The notes under the pieces: model-generated | Databases searched by the model: none | What the model was told of the DNA's origin: nothing | The model's input: the letters and a program-made list of their open reading frames with translations, nothing else | NCBI RefSeq assembly: GCF_900465055.1 | Contig: NZ_LS483250.1 | Coordinates: 2,046,001 to 2,110,000 of the forward strand | DNA from: Moritella yayanosii | GTDB lineage: Bacteria > Pseudomonadota > Gammaproteobacteria > Enterobacterales > Moritellaceae | DNA length: 64,000 nt | Reading direction: 5' to 3' | Part shown: in pieces, positions 8,952-17,088 of the stretch | How the letters are laid out: every line of letters begins with the position of its first letter | Numbering within the stretch: position 1 is the first letter of the stretch | Translations under genes and position numbers: made by a program

Positions 8952-9659
8952 TTACGCATCATCCCCCAATGAATGTGTGAATGAATGTATTTCATCATCG
9001 GTTAAATAACGCCACTGCCCGACGGCAACATCCAACTGTATTGCACCAATTTTTTCACGGTGTAGGCTCACAACCCGATTGCCCACAGCCGAAAACATGC
9101 GTTTTACTTGATGAAATTTACCTTCGGTAATTGTCAGTAATACTTCTTTTGAGCTTACAACGTCCAAGATTGCCGGACGGGTTAATTGCGGTTCGCCTTG
9201 TAATTGCACGCCATGGGCAAATTTAGCCGCGACATCATCGCCAATAGGACGAGATAAGCCGACTCGATAAACTTTCTGACAATGTTGGGTTGGGGTAATA
9301 ATATTAAATGACCAACGGCCATCATCGGTCACCAGTACTAGCCCAGTAGTATCGGCATCTAAACGTCCGGCAACATGTAATTCTGATGCATTAGCGACAT
9401 CGATATAATTAAATAATGACGGGTACGCTTCATCGATATTAGAACAAATGGTATCAGCGGGTTTATGCAAGAGGATGTAACGAGACGGCCTTGCGGTGAG
9501 TCTCTCGCCATTTAAACTGATGTGGTTATTTTCATGTACTTGTGTAGCAACATCTAAAATGACATCGTGATTAACCGATACACAGCCGCCAGTGATCATC
9601 GCGGTTGCGTCGGCTCGGGTTAACTCAGTACTCTTACAAACAAACTTATCAAGGCGCAT
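8952..9659 (-). CDS. rsuA: 16S rRNA pseudouridine synthase RsuA
   Basis: This protein of 235 residues has an N-terminal S4 RNA-binding domain (M-R-L-D-K-F-V, about 1-60) and a pseudouridine-synthase domain. The catalytic aspartate lies in G-R-L-D-A-D-T-T-G-L, and the C-terminal motif is E-G-K-F-H-Q-V-K-R-M-F. The order and the start MRLDKF match E. coli RsuA, which makes pseudouridine 516 of 16S rRNA. The ATG at 9659 is preferred to 9668 because family members begin at this residue, although no strong Shine-Dalgarno is visible. It is monocistronic. Confidence 0.88.
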   Translation of the reverse strand: MRLDKFVCKSTELTRADATAMITGGCVSVNHDVILDVATQVHENNHISLNGERLTARPSRYILLHKPADTICSNIDEAYPSLFNYIDVANASELHVAGRLDADTTGLVLVTDDGRWSFNIITPTQHCQKVYRVGLSRPIGDDVAAKFAHGVQLQGEPQLTRPAILDVVSSKEVLLTITEGKFHQVKRMFSAVGNRVVSLHREKIGAIQLDVAVGQWRYLTDDEIHSFTHSLGDDA

Positions 9660-9731
9660 TAACAACATTCTATAATCAAATAAAGATCGCTATTATCCGT
9701 GTTCTCATGATTAAGTAAAATAATTAATCTG

Positions 9732-9764
9732 CTTGCCCTCTTTAATATTTATAGAGAGGGCAAG
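9732..9764. terminator. Hairpin between cbiM and rsuA
   Basis: CTTGCCCTCT (9732-9741) pairs with AGAGGGCAAG (9755-9764) around a 13-base loop, 31 bases after the cbiM stop. On the minus strand it is followed by an A+T-rich stretch with T runs, so it probably ends the cbiM transcript. Confidence 0.6.
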
Positions 9765-9794
9765 TGATATTAACCACAACAAGATTTACTACAT

Positions 9795-10475
9795 TTAGCT
9801 TGCTGCACTAAACACACGGTTTGCAATGAATGGCGTGTTGGCCAGTTTAGGGAACTGCTTGGCAAGCGCTAATACAGCCAAATCAACGAATGGTTCAACA
9901 ATAATGACCGTCATGTAGGCTAATCCAAAAGAAGAGATAGAGGCGACATTTTCAGCACCAAAACCTTGACCATAGAACGCCCAAAAACCAACCCAAGCAA
10001 CGATACCACCTTGGTAAGCAGTAGAGAGTTTAAATGCTTGTGAATAAGACAGGTCTTTATAAGCCGTTTTAGGATCAATGATCTTTTTAGCCAGATAGGA
10101 CATAACAACTAGCGGCATAATTAACGTCGTTACATTCATGCCAAACTGAGGTAAATCAAACGGTGCAAAAAATACCCCCTGAATTAACAAGCCCATAATA
10201 AGACCAATGGCAGCAGGCGCAATCCCAAAGATAAGGAGTAATGTCGACCCCATAATGAGATGGACTTCCGATACCCCAACAGGTTCATGTGGCAACACTT
10301 CAAAAGACAGAAAGACACAAATAATGGCGAGTAACGACTTGAATAATAAAGACGTCATCCCCTGGTCTTTAATATGTTCCCAGGTAAATTTGGCACTTAA
10401 TCCAATCGCTGCACCAGCAGAAATATAAGACAGTCCAACTTTACTTGCTTCAACCATTCCTGGTTCAATATGCAT
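9795..10475 (-). CDS. CbiM-like cobalt transporter component
   Basis: This membrane protein of 226 residues has about six transmembrane segments and begins with the CbiM-type metal-binding terminus M-H-I-E-P-G. A later H-E-P-V-G-V-S-E-V-H-L-I-M-G region carries the conserved histidines. CbiM proteins are the S-component for Co(II) uptake and normally work with CbiN, CbiQ and CbiO. None of these lies beside it, so it either uses distant partners or acts alone. A cobalamin riboswitch lies in its leader (10645-10765), which supports a role in cobalt supply for B12 and predicts repression by cobalamin. Confidence 0.85.
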   Translation of the reverse strand: MHIEPGMVEASKVGLSYISAGAAIGLSAKFTWEHIKDQGMTSLLFKSLLAIICVFLSFEVLPHEPVGVSEVHLIMGSTLLLIFGIAPAAIGLIMGLLIQGVFFAPFDLPQFGMNVTTLIMPLVVMSYLAKKIIDPKTAYKDLSYSQAFKLSTAYQGGIVAWVGFWAFYGQGFGAENVASISSFGLAYMTVIIVEPFVDLAVLALAKQFPKLANTPFIANRVFSAAS

Positions 10476-10644
10476 AACTTTTCCTCGTAATTTAAAATAT
10501 AATAAAATACGAAAGAACGACGACAGAGGTCAACTATAACTAGCATATGAAAAATATAATTAGAATATGTAAATATAACTAAAATATGTAGCTAATAACC
10601 ACTTGCCCAAGCCCTCCGCTTGTTCACGTTATTCTTAAATTCTT

Positions 10645-10765
10645 AAGGTCGGTCTCCGGACTTATGAATAATAAAACATTCAATTACCGTTGCGGGGGCA
10701 GCGTTGGATTCACACCAACTTCCCTGCTAAATTTAAGTAAAAAATCAGCACCAGAAGAACAGGCA
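10645..10765 (-). ncRNA. Cobalamin riboswitch (AdoCbl element) in the cbiM leader
   Basis: On the minus strand the conserved blocks occur in order: GGTGCT near 10755, AGCAGGGAA near 10727, GGTGTGAATCC, then GCTGCCCCCGCAACGGTAA (the B12-box region, about 10685-10703), and finally AAGTCCGGAGACCGACC (about 10646-10663). This is the class I cobalamin riboswitch consensus. About 170 bases lie between its end and the cbiM start and should contain the expression platform. The boundaries are approximate. Confidence 0.95.
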
Positions 10766-10967
10766 AGGAAACTACACACTTTTTTCATTGCCGTCAATTT
10801 AAAGGCAACAACATAAAACACAGTCAAATCAGAACAAGCATTTGAAAATAAATAAAAAACCAGCATTATAATTTAATGCGACGCTGCTATTCAGGCTAAA
10901 AGAAATGAAAACTCAAAGTATAAAGATTTTCATACTAATCATAAAACCTTAACGCGTTTGAAAATCG

Positions 10968-11105
10968 CTACAACACCGATTCTAATCGGGGATGTAAGTG
11001 CGTCTGTAACACTGCTAATACCTGTTTTCTTAACCATAATAATGCCGGATCACGATCATTACGTAAGTGCCAATACATTGATAACATTAATATGTATTAC
11101 CTAAG
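10968..11105 (-). pseudogene. Remnant of the C-terminus of a LysR-type regulator
   Basis: A minus-strand open segment ending at TAG 10968-10970 reads L-M-L-S-M-Y-W-H-L-R-N-D-R-D-P-A-L-L-W-L followed by a leucine-rich tail. This is the typical final segment of LysR effector domains (aromatic-H-x-R-x-D-x-x-x-D-P-A-x-x-W-L-R). No start, helix-turn-helix or upstream homology remains, so I read it as a gene fragment. The rest of 10866-11199 holds nothing else I recognise. Confidence 0.45.
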
Positions 11106-11199
11106 CCAGAGATTGCCAATAATCAAGTACTCATTAAGGTACACGTGGTTGATGAAGTAGATATCGCGAGCGTGGTAAGATCGTGTTACAAGTTATCGA

Positions 11200-11523
11200 T
11201 TAAGCCGCACCAACGAGCTTATAAGACACCACATATAACTGTTCAATGCCCGGGTAAATATCTTGGATCACCGCTTTAAGCACGGCTAATGTCATGTTTT
11301 CTTGCTCAGCATGAAAGTTCGACAGCTCAGTAAATAACATAGGCTCTACAGACAGGATAGTTAATCGACAAAATTCACGTCCGCCTTCTAGCGTAGAAAC
11401 CGTTACTGTCGAACCCAGGACATAGTTATTTTCAGATTCATCACGAATGGTAATGGTTTTTTTACCAGAAAGAATATCGGTTTCGAAGCGTTCAAAGAAG
11501 GTCATGGTAGTTGGTTGTGTCAT
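11200..11523 (-). CDS. yqfB: N4-acetylcytidine amidohydrolase, ASCH domain (YqfB)
   Basis: This protein of 107 residues closely matches E. coli YqfB (103 residues): T-F-F-E-R-F-E-T-D-I-L-S-G-K-K-T-I-T-I-R-D-E-S near the N-terminus and H-A-E-Q-E-N-M-T-L near residue 70. These blocks carry the catalytic lysine, threonine and glutamate of the ASCH amidohydrolase. The family hydrolyses N4-acetylcytidine to cytidine and acetate in nucleoside salvage. It begins at ATG 11523 and appears to be transcribed alone. Confidence 0.93.
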   Translation of the reverse strand: MTQPTTMTFFERFETDILSGKKTITIRDESENNYVLGSTVTVSTLEGGREFCRLTILSVEPMLFTELSNFHAEQENMTLAVLKAVIQDIYPGIEQLYVVSYKLVGAA

Positions 11524-11669
11524 ACAGATTTCAACTATAAAAATAAGAGATAGTTATTGTAGCAACAGAAAACTGCATTGCGCTAATATTTATGTATAAA
11601 CGCTATTTAGGGTGGGAAAAGTGTAAGAAAAAGCGGTGACTACATTTAGCCACCGCTTTATAAATTGGC

Positions 11670-12092
11670 CTATTGAGCCGTCACTGCAGGCACTGGAAAT
11701 AGCTTGTCATACGCTAAGTTATAGCCATAAGCGTAAAACAAATAGAAAACAACCATGCCGATATCAAGCACAAACGCATTCCATAAACTCAAATCTAAGA
11801 ACCACGCCATAAACGGAATAGTTAAAAACAGCAGGCCGCCTTCAAACCCTAAGCTATGCACAATACGGATCAGGGTTGTTTTCGTCACGGTTCCCATTTT
11901 TTTCAACATGTATTTATCAAAACCAATGTTGTAAACATAGTTCCAGCCCGTCGCTACAACTGAGAATAATACACCCATAGCACCAACATGACCAAGCTCA
12001 AAACCTAATTGGCTTAATATACCCATGATCGCCACTAAACCAATTATCTCAAATAAAATAGCGTGTCTAATACGGTCTAATCTTGTTCTCAT
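11670..12092 (-). CDS. PACE-family multidrug exporter (AceI-like)
   Basis: The 140-residue inner-membrane protein has four transmembrane helices arranged as two bacterial-transmembrane-pair units. The first starts R-H-A-I-L-F-E-I-I-G-L, the second R-I-V-H-S-L-G-F-E-G-G-L. Each unit has the conserved E or H-x-x-x-F-E pattern of PACE proteins, including the membrane glutamate needed for proton-coupled export of biocides such as chlorhexidine in AceI. The start at 12092 is supported by GTGGAG eight bases upstream. It is a single gene. The substrate range cannot be read from sequence. Confidence 0.88.
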   Translation of the reverse strand: MRTRLDRIRHAILFEIIGLVAIMGILSQLGFELGHVGAMGVLFSVVATGWNYVYNIGFDKYMLKKMGTVTKTTLIRIVHSLGFEGGLLFLTIPFMAWFLDLSLWNAFVLDIGMVVFYLFYAYGYNLAYDKLFPVPAVTAQ

Positions 12093-12389
12093 TTTATCGA
12101 TCTCCACATCATCATTCTAAGCATTACTGTAGTAGGAATGCTCGTCTAAACATCAGTTATGGCTGCTATTCTATATGAAAAATAATAATAAAAAGTTACT
12201 TTCCACCCGATTTTCGGATAGATGATTAAATCATGATTAGATTTCCTGACAAAGGCATACATAACTTTACGCCTAAATACCCTAGGCCCATTTACAATGT
12301 ATTTTTATATAAAGGTTTATCTAAGCCTGTTATATCAACATCAAACCGCTTCGTGTTATGCACTAATGTGAACGAATGGGAAATTCACA

Positions 12390-12806
12390 ATGAAAAAATA
12401 TTTGTTGCTTACCCCCATACTATTACTCTCTGCCTGTGCCCGAATGGATCATATCCAAATCGGTGATATAGACCAAAGCCAAGGACAACTAAAACCGATT
12501 TCAGTAACAGTGTCTGAAAACACGGTAAATATAGACGCCGCTTTAGCGGTTACGGATGCAATAGTAAAAAACGCATCAGGCAGCAATGAGGTAGAAGCAC
12601 TCAGAACTATCTGGGCACTAATGAATATGGGACCAAGAACCGGTTATCCCGTATTTAATGATAGCTACGCTCAAAATGTACTAAATCAACTTTATGCCCA
12701 ATGCCCATCCGGCAAAATAACCGCTATCCGTAGTATTCGAGAAGCAAATGATTATGCCATTGCCAGTGGTGAAATTGTTCGCATCGACGCTGACTGTATA
12801 ATGTAA
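12390..12806 (+). CDS. Small lipoprotein, first of three related genes
   Basis: The 138-residue protein has a lipoprotein signal (K-K-Y-L-L-L, lipobox L-L-S-A-C at residues 12-16) and a mature domain of unknown family. Near its end it has Q-L-Y-A-Q-C-P-S-G-K-I-T-A-I, a pattern repeated in the next two proteins (L-x-x-Q-C-x-x-G-x-I/L-x-x-V/I), and a second cysteine near the C-terminus, so a disulfide is likely. It is followed after 10 bases by the second lipoprotein gene in what looks like one operon. No function is assigned. Confidence 0.75.
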   Translation: MKKYLLLTPILLLSACARMDHIQIGDIDQSQGQLKPISVTVSENTVNIDAALAVTDAIVKNASGSNEVEALRTIWALMNMGPRTGYPVFNDSYAQNVLNQLYAQCPSGKITAIRSIREANDYAIASGEIVRIDADCIM

Positions 12807-12816
12807 GGAAAAGATC

Positions 12817-13125
12817 ATGAACCGTAATTTTTATTTACTGCTTATCGTTTTAACACTGAGTGGTTGTGTTGGTTTAAACAGTGTATCAATGACACAAATA
12901 CCAAAAGATAAAGGCCAGCTTGTCGAGGCGAATGCACATGATTGGGTGTTTATGAATTTCACCACTCAGAATGATTTTGCTGATAGCGCAGTAACAAAAT
13001 TAAAACAACAATGTGTCGGCGGTAAAATCAGTGGTGTTTACACCAAGCACCAAACCACAAGCTATGTTTTAGTATTCAAACGTGAAGTTATTGTGAGTGG
13101 GTATTGCGACCTGCCTAAGGCCTAA
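12817..13125 (+). CDS. Small lipoprotein, second of three related genes
   Basis: The 102-residue lipoprotein has the lipobox L-S-G-C at about residues 14-17. The mature part is short and contains L-K-Q-Q-C-V-G-G-K-I-S-G-V followed by a C-terminal G-Y-C, mirroring the first and third proteins of the cluster. AAGGAAAAG lies just before its ATG. The next gene starts 2 bases after the stop, so the three are almost certainly co-transcribed and co-translated. The function is unknown. Confidence 0.75.
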   Translation: MNRNFYLLLIVLTLSGCVGLNSVSMTQIPKDKGQLVEANAHDWVFMNFTTQNDFADSAVTKLKQQCVGGKISGVYTKHQTTSYVLVFKREVIVSGYCDLPKA

Positions 13126-13127
13126 CG

Positions 13128-13451
13128 ATGATAAAAAAACGAATTAGCACCTTAATACTACTGCCTGGTTTGTTGGTATTAAATGGCTGTACTAGCAGTA
13201 TCCACATGGTTAACGTGGCGGGCTTTGAACACACAATACCAGCCAATACTGATTACCGTTACGTTGAAACAACGGCTCAGCAACATGTTATTTTAGGCTT
13301 TGCGTTTGATACTAATTATGTCGATGACGCACGTAACTCACTCATTACGCAATGTGATGGTGAATTAACAGCAGTCAGCACCCAGTATTCAACAGACCAT
13401 GGTTTCTTAAGTTGGAATAATAAGATCTTGATGAAAGGGATTTGTATCTAA
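13128..13451 (+). CDS. Small lipoprotein, third of three related genes
   Basis: The 107-residue protein has a lipobox (V-L-N-G-C, cysteine near residue 21) and the shared core S-L-I-T-Q-C-D-G-E-L-T-A-V, with a last cysteine in M-K-G-I-C-I. All three proteins keep the QC-G core and a terminal cysteine although little else is alike, which suggests divergent paralogues. The gene starts 2 bases after its neighbour. It may form part of an envelope complex, but that is only inferred from the shared location and operon. Confidence 0.75.
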   Translation: MIKKRISTLILLPGLLVLNGCTSSIHMVNVAGFEHTIPANTDYRYVETTAQQHVILGFAFDTNYVDDARNSLITQCDGELTAVSTQYSTDHGFLSWNNKILMKGICI

Positions 13452-13540
13452 TTGTCGCCGACCGGACAGTGTCGAAATGTTAAATACAGTACAATTGAAA
13501 TACTACTCATTAATGCTCGTTTACTAGGAATAACAAATTG

Positions 13541-14479
13541 ATGCCTAAGATTAATCTCTCTGAACTGACAAACCTAATTTACCCTAATGTAAAAGGAATG
13601 AGAAAGATACAAAAAAAAGGACGATTCTATTTTTGGGCAATGACAAACGGTAAGGCTGTCAATGCGATGGCGACGCTTTTTTCCAGCGAGCATTTAAAGC
13701 CAATATTAAAAAATAATCCCGAGATCCTAGAGAAACCACTGAAACCTTATCTTTGTGTTAACTGGTCAAGTAAGGAACGAATTAAACACTTAACCCAGCA
13801 TTACCAATTTATTGATGATACTTTTGGTGAACATGCTAATGCCGTTATTTCAAGTAACGGTATTACCATCTTAGCGTTCGAAAGTTTAAGCGGACAGACA
13901 TATCGCATTCAGCTATATCGAGGCTCAAGTCGAGAAGGCGGACTTGGCATTCGTTTAGTTAACGGCAAAAACCAAAGTGTCTATGCTTTATCCTGTAATA
14001 TTTCTGGTACGCATACTAAAACAATGCATATTGGTATGTTACAAGGTCCTCGTGATTCAGTAGAAAATCGCCATGCGCTGATTAAAGAATTAACCAAATC
14101 ATTACATGGTTTACGCACTAAATCATTATTGGTTGAAATGGCGTTAATGCTGTCCCGTATTTTAGGGATCAGTGAAGTAAAAGCGATTTCTAACAAAGGT
14201 CATATCTATCAAGCAATACGCTACATGGGCTCAAAACGAAACTCAGTGACCTTTGATTACGATGGTTTATGGAACGAATTTGAAGCGACAAAAATCGACC
14301 CATACATGTTTGGCTTGTCAGTGTTCACTCCACGAAAAGATCCGCTAACATTGAAAAAAACCAAACGAAAAATGTACACTAAGCGATACCAATGGTTAGA
14401 TGACACTGAAATAGAGATGGCGAAAAATTTAGCGCCTTGGCTGGTAAATCCAATAGTGCAAAACGAACAAGCAGCCTAA
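13541..14479 (+). CDS. VirK/YbjX family protein (DUF535)
   Basis: The 312-residue protein matches the DUF535/VirK-YbjX family in length and pattern: H-Y-Q-F-I-D-D-T-F near 90, a central G-x-L-Q-G-P-R-D segment near 170, and a late Y-D-x-x-W-x-E-F region near 245. Members in enterobacteria affect resistance to antimicrobial peptides and virulence, but the chemistry is unknown. There is no signal peptide. ATG 13541 is chosen because AGGAAT precedes it at good distance; the TTG one codon earlier is less likely. It lies 90 bases after the lipoprotein operon. Confidence 0.82.
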   Translation: MPKINLSELTNLIYPNVKGMRKIQKKGRFYFWAMTNGKAVNAMATLFSSEHLKPILKNNPEILEKPLKPYLCVNWSSKERIKHLTQHYQFIDDTFGEHANAVISSNGITILAFESLSGQTYRIQLYRGSSREGGLGIRLVNGKNQSVYALSCNISGTHTKTMHIGMLQGPRDSVENRHALIKELTKSLHGLRTKSLLVEMALMLSRILGISEVKAISNKGHIYQAIRYMGSKRNSVTFDYDGLWNEFEATKIDPYMFGLSVFTPRKDPLTLKKTKRKMYTKRYQWLDDTEIEMAKNLAPWLVNPIVQNEQAA

Positions 14480-14514
14480 GAACATAATCAACAGCTAGAT
14501 ACAAGTTCACAACA

Positions 14515-15036
14515 TTAAGCCTGTGAATTTGTATTCAGTTTATAAATCCGATCAGCATACAATATGCCGCCTATGTTATACGCTTGCGGTATCACTTCAT
14601 TAAGCTTAAAACCGCACTTCGCCAATACCTTCTCTGAAGCACTATTACCTTCAGTGACAATACCTTGAAATACCGAGATAAGGTGCACGCGCATTGCCCA
14701 AGCGATAAGTCCCAGCAATGACTCAGTGGCATAGCCCAAGCCAAAATATTCCGGTAATAACAGACAACCAACTTCTGCAGATCGGCCATCATAATCGAAT
14801 CCCGTTATGCCAACCGCCGTATTGGTTTCAACATCGGTGATCAGCAAACACAGCCAAGCACCCGAGGTCACAGACCAGTGAGGTAAACGCGATTCAAACT
14901 TAGCGCGAATATCATCGTCACTTGGTTGATCAAAACATTTTTCAATCACACGTGATTCGGTATGTAACCGTAAAAACAACGGCCAATCTTGTGCCATTAT
15001 TTGACGCATACTTAAGCGCGGGGTTGTGATCTGCAT
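14515..15036 (-). CDS. GNAT-family acetyltransferase (RimJ/RimL-like)
   Basis: The 173-residue protein has the GNAT acetyl-CoA pattern: L-L-L-P-E-Y-F-G-L-G-Y-A-T-E-S-L as the pyrophosphate-binding loop, and a late N-S-A-S-E-K-V-L-A-K-C-G-F. The N-terminus, T-T-P-R-L-S-M-R, is that of the RimJ/RimL-like branch, which acetylates protein N-termini or small molecules. The start at 15036 has AAGGAATAAT directly before it and is preferred over 15078. It lies 10 bases after azlD and may be part of the azlC-azlD transcript. The substrate is unknown. Confidence 0.85.
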   Translation of the reverse strand: MQITTPRLSMRQIMAQDWPLFLRLHTESRVIEKCFDQPSDDDIRAKFESRLPHWSVTSGAWLCLLITDVETNTAVGITGFDYDGRSAEVGCLLLPEYFGLGYATESLLGLIAWAMRVHLISVFQGIVTEGNSASEKVLAKCGFKLNEVIPQAYNIGGILYADRIYKLNTNSQA

Positions 15037-15046
15037 ATTATTCCTT

Positions 15047-15370
15047 TTACAAAGTAAGCCTAAATACCATAAAAGCACACATACCTATAAATACCACAGC
15101 TAAGGTATTCTTTATTTTTAAACTTAATAACACAGTCAATAAACCTGCATATAAAAACGGACTATTCAAAAATGCTACCTCACTGCTTTGATGTCCTAAA
15201 AATACAATCGGCACCCACATCGCGGTTAATACCGCTGGGGCTGTAAAGCTTAAAGCACGCTTTATTTTCGGACTTAATTCAAATGAAACAAGTCGAGATA
15301 AAAACAAATACCGACATGAAAACGTAATACATGTCATCCCTCCTAACACTAACCAAAAATCATCCATCAT
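15047..15370 (-). CDS. azlD: AzlD-family small subunit of amino acid exporter
   Basis: The 107-residue membrane protein with about four hydrophobic segments contains the AzlD pattern (T-F-S-C-R-Y-L-F-L-S, F-T-A-P-A-V-L-T-A-M-W-V-P). With AzlC it forms the two-gene branched-chain amino acid exporter family. The start lies immediately after the azlC stop, and the azlC tail AAGGAG serves as its ribosome binding site, so the pair is translationally coupled. Confidence 0.88.
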   Translation of the reverse strand: MMDDFWLVLGGMTCITFSCRYLFLSRLVSFELSPKIKRALSFTAPAVLTAMWVPIVFLGHQSSEVAFLNSPFLYAGLLTVLLSLKIKNTLAVVFIGMCAFMVFRLTL

Positions 15371-15371
15371 C

Positions 15372-16112
15372 TTACTCCTTAATTGGGGTAAAATAGCCCG
15401 CTAACATGCCAGTGATAGTTGCAATAATCAGTGCAGAATCAGGGATGTAAATAGATAATACTAAGGCACTAAAGCCACTCACAAGTACAGCAATGAGGAT
15501 GGATGGATCTTTGATTGACGGGATCACAATGGCAATAAAGGTCGCTGCTATCGCAAACTCTAGCCCTAAATTTTCCAGGTTAGGAATGTATTGCCCCGCA
15601 ACAATGCCTGCGAACGTTGAGACATTCCAAACGACATAAAACGTAATACCAGCACTTATCGCATATAACGCCGAGAAGGTCTTATGTTTCTCGATATAAG
15701 CACAAGTGACTGCAAACATTTCATCCGTGAGGAAAAAGGCAATACAACAGCGTGATAAAAAAGATCGCTGCCGAACATGCTCTCTAAACACCGCTGAATA
15801 TAAAAGATGGCGAGAACTGATCACAAAGGTAGATGAAAAAATAGAGGAGATGGCTCCCGCTGCGCCCAAAATCGTAATACTGGCGAGCTGTGCCGCACCA
15901 GCAAAAACCAATAACGACATTAACTGAGTCTGGATCGCAGTCAGTCCAATTTTAATGGCTAGCGAACCGCATAAGATCCCCCACGGTACCGTCGCCAGTG
16001 CCAACGGCATAATATCGAGCACCGCACGATTAATTGTTTTTACATCGCTTATTATAGGGCTTGTTATAGGGCTTGTTACAAGGTTACAGGCGACATCAGT
16101 TTCATTTAGCAT
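15372..16112 (-). CDS. azlC: AzlC-family large subunit of amino acid exporter
   Basis: The 246-residue membrane protein has the AzlC signature (P-L-A-L-A-T-V-P-W-G-I-L-C-G, then F-A-G-A-A-Q-L-A-S, S-S-R-H-L-L-Y-S-A and L-T-D-E-M-F-A). It works with AzlD to export branched-chain amino acids or analogues. AAGGAG stands seven bases before ATG 16112. A 12-base direct repeat (TATAGGGCTTGT) lies within the N-terminal coding region near 16055. The AraC-type gene just upstream on the same strand is the likely regulator. Confidence 0.9.
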   Translation of the reverse strand: MLNETDVACNLVTSPITSPIISDVKTINRAVLDIMPLALATVPWGILCGSLAIKIGLTAIQTQLMSLLVFAGAAQLASITILGAAGAISSIFSSTFVISSRHLLYSAVFREHVRQRSFLSRCCIAFFLTDEMFAVTCAYIEKHKTFSALYAISAGITFYVVWNVSTFAGIVAGQYIPNLENLGLEFAIAATFIAIVIPSIKDPSILIAVLVSGFSALVLSIYIPDSALIIATITGMLAGYFTPIKE

Positions 16113-16156
16113 AAGTAAACTCCTTCAATATTTAGAAGTAGCTTAAAGTTAAAGTG

Positions 16157-17014
16157 CTAAAGCATCTTGTACAAAACTGCTTGTTTTTGAAATTTACTGG
16201 GAGATGTACCCATCGCTTTTTTAAAATGTCGATTGAAATGACTCTGGTCGTGAAAACCACAATCAATCGCCACTTGCACGGGCTTAACCCCGAGCATTAA
16301 CAATGTTTTAGCCTTCTTTAATCGCATCTGTATCTGGTAACTATGCGGAGCAATATAGAACACTTTTTTAAATTGACGGATAAAATGAAACTGACTGAGT
16401 CCAGCCATCGTCGCCAGCGTTAGCAGTGACACATTCTCTTCAGGATAGGCATCAAGATATTCTTTCGCTAACAATAATCTCTGCTTACTGCCCGATATAT
16501 CATCCGGTGTGTTTTTCATCGATGAATGGCGGAGCGTCATATACATCATGATGCTGTATAAGATCGTTTCAATGAGTAATTTTGAAGCGTTATTATCGAT
16601 CTGGGTAAAGAGTAATCTTAATTGCGCTGATAACTGTGGGTCTTTAACCACGGCATGATTAAAATAAGGCGCGTTAAACTGACCATCATAGAGATCATTC
16701 GTCATACTCTCAAAATGTGACGGATGCGGATACATCGCCCGATACCGCCAACCGTCTTGTGTCGCCGACTCCCCCGTATGGACATCGTCGGCATTGACGA
16801 AAATAATCGAATTTTCATCGGCAATATGGATACTGCCACTGCGTTCAAACCGTTGTGCGCCTTTATCGATAACGCCTATCGTATAACCTTCATGCACATG
16901 TTTTGAAAATGTCTGCTCTTGATAATCAGCATCGACAATTTCCAACCCGTTAAAGGCATCTACGATTTTAAATTCAGCTTTTTCCTTGCTGATGTGAGAC
17001 ATCTGCTTACTCAT
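16157..17014 (-). CDS. AraC-family transcriptional regulator
   Basis: The 285-residue protein has an N-terminal cupin-like sensing domain (H-V-H-E-G-Y-T-I-G near 40; D-D-V-H-T-G-E near 78) and a C-terminal double helix-turn-helix (L-A-T-M-A-G-L-S-Q-F-H-F-I-R-Q-F-K, then C-G-F-H-D-Q-S-H-F-N-R-H-F-K). This layout is typical of local regulators of AzlCD and LysE exporters, and azlC starts 44 bases downstream on the same strand. ATG 17014 has AGG only one base before it; ATG 17002, with GGATGAG upstream, is the alternative start. Confidence 0.88.
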   Translation of the reverse strand: MSKQMSHISKEKAEFKIVDAFNGLEIVDADYQEQTFSKHVHEGYTIGVIDKGAQRFERSGSIHIADENSIIFVNADDVHTGESATQDGWRYRAMYPHPSHFESMTNDLYDGQFNAPYFNHAVVKDPQLSAQLRLLFTQIDNNASKLLIETILYSIMMYMTLRHSSMKNTPDDISGSKQRLLLAKEYLDAYPEENVSLLTLATMAGLSQFHFIRQFKKVFYIAPHSYQIQMRLKKAKTLLMLGVKPVQVAIDCGFHDQSHFNRHFKKAMGTSPSKFQKQAVLYKML

Positions 17015-17088
17015 CCTATTAAAGCGTTATTTTATAGTACAATATTGCTTATATTTTTGAAGATATATTGGCTAAAGTGGCCTTTATA

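Noticed and set aside
11110-11199. Plus-strand segment N-Q-V-L-I-K-V-H-V-V-D-E-V-D like a quinone-reductase N-terminus
   Set aside because: Too short and no start; the match to a common pattern may be chance.
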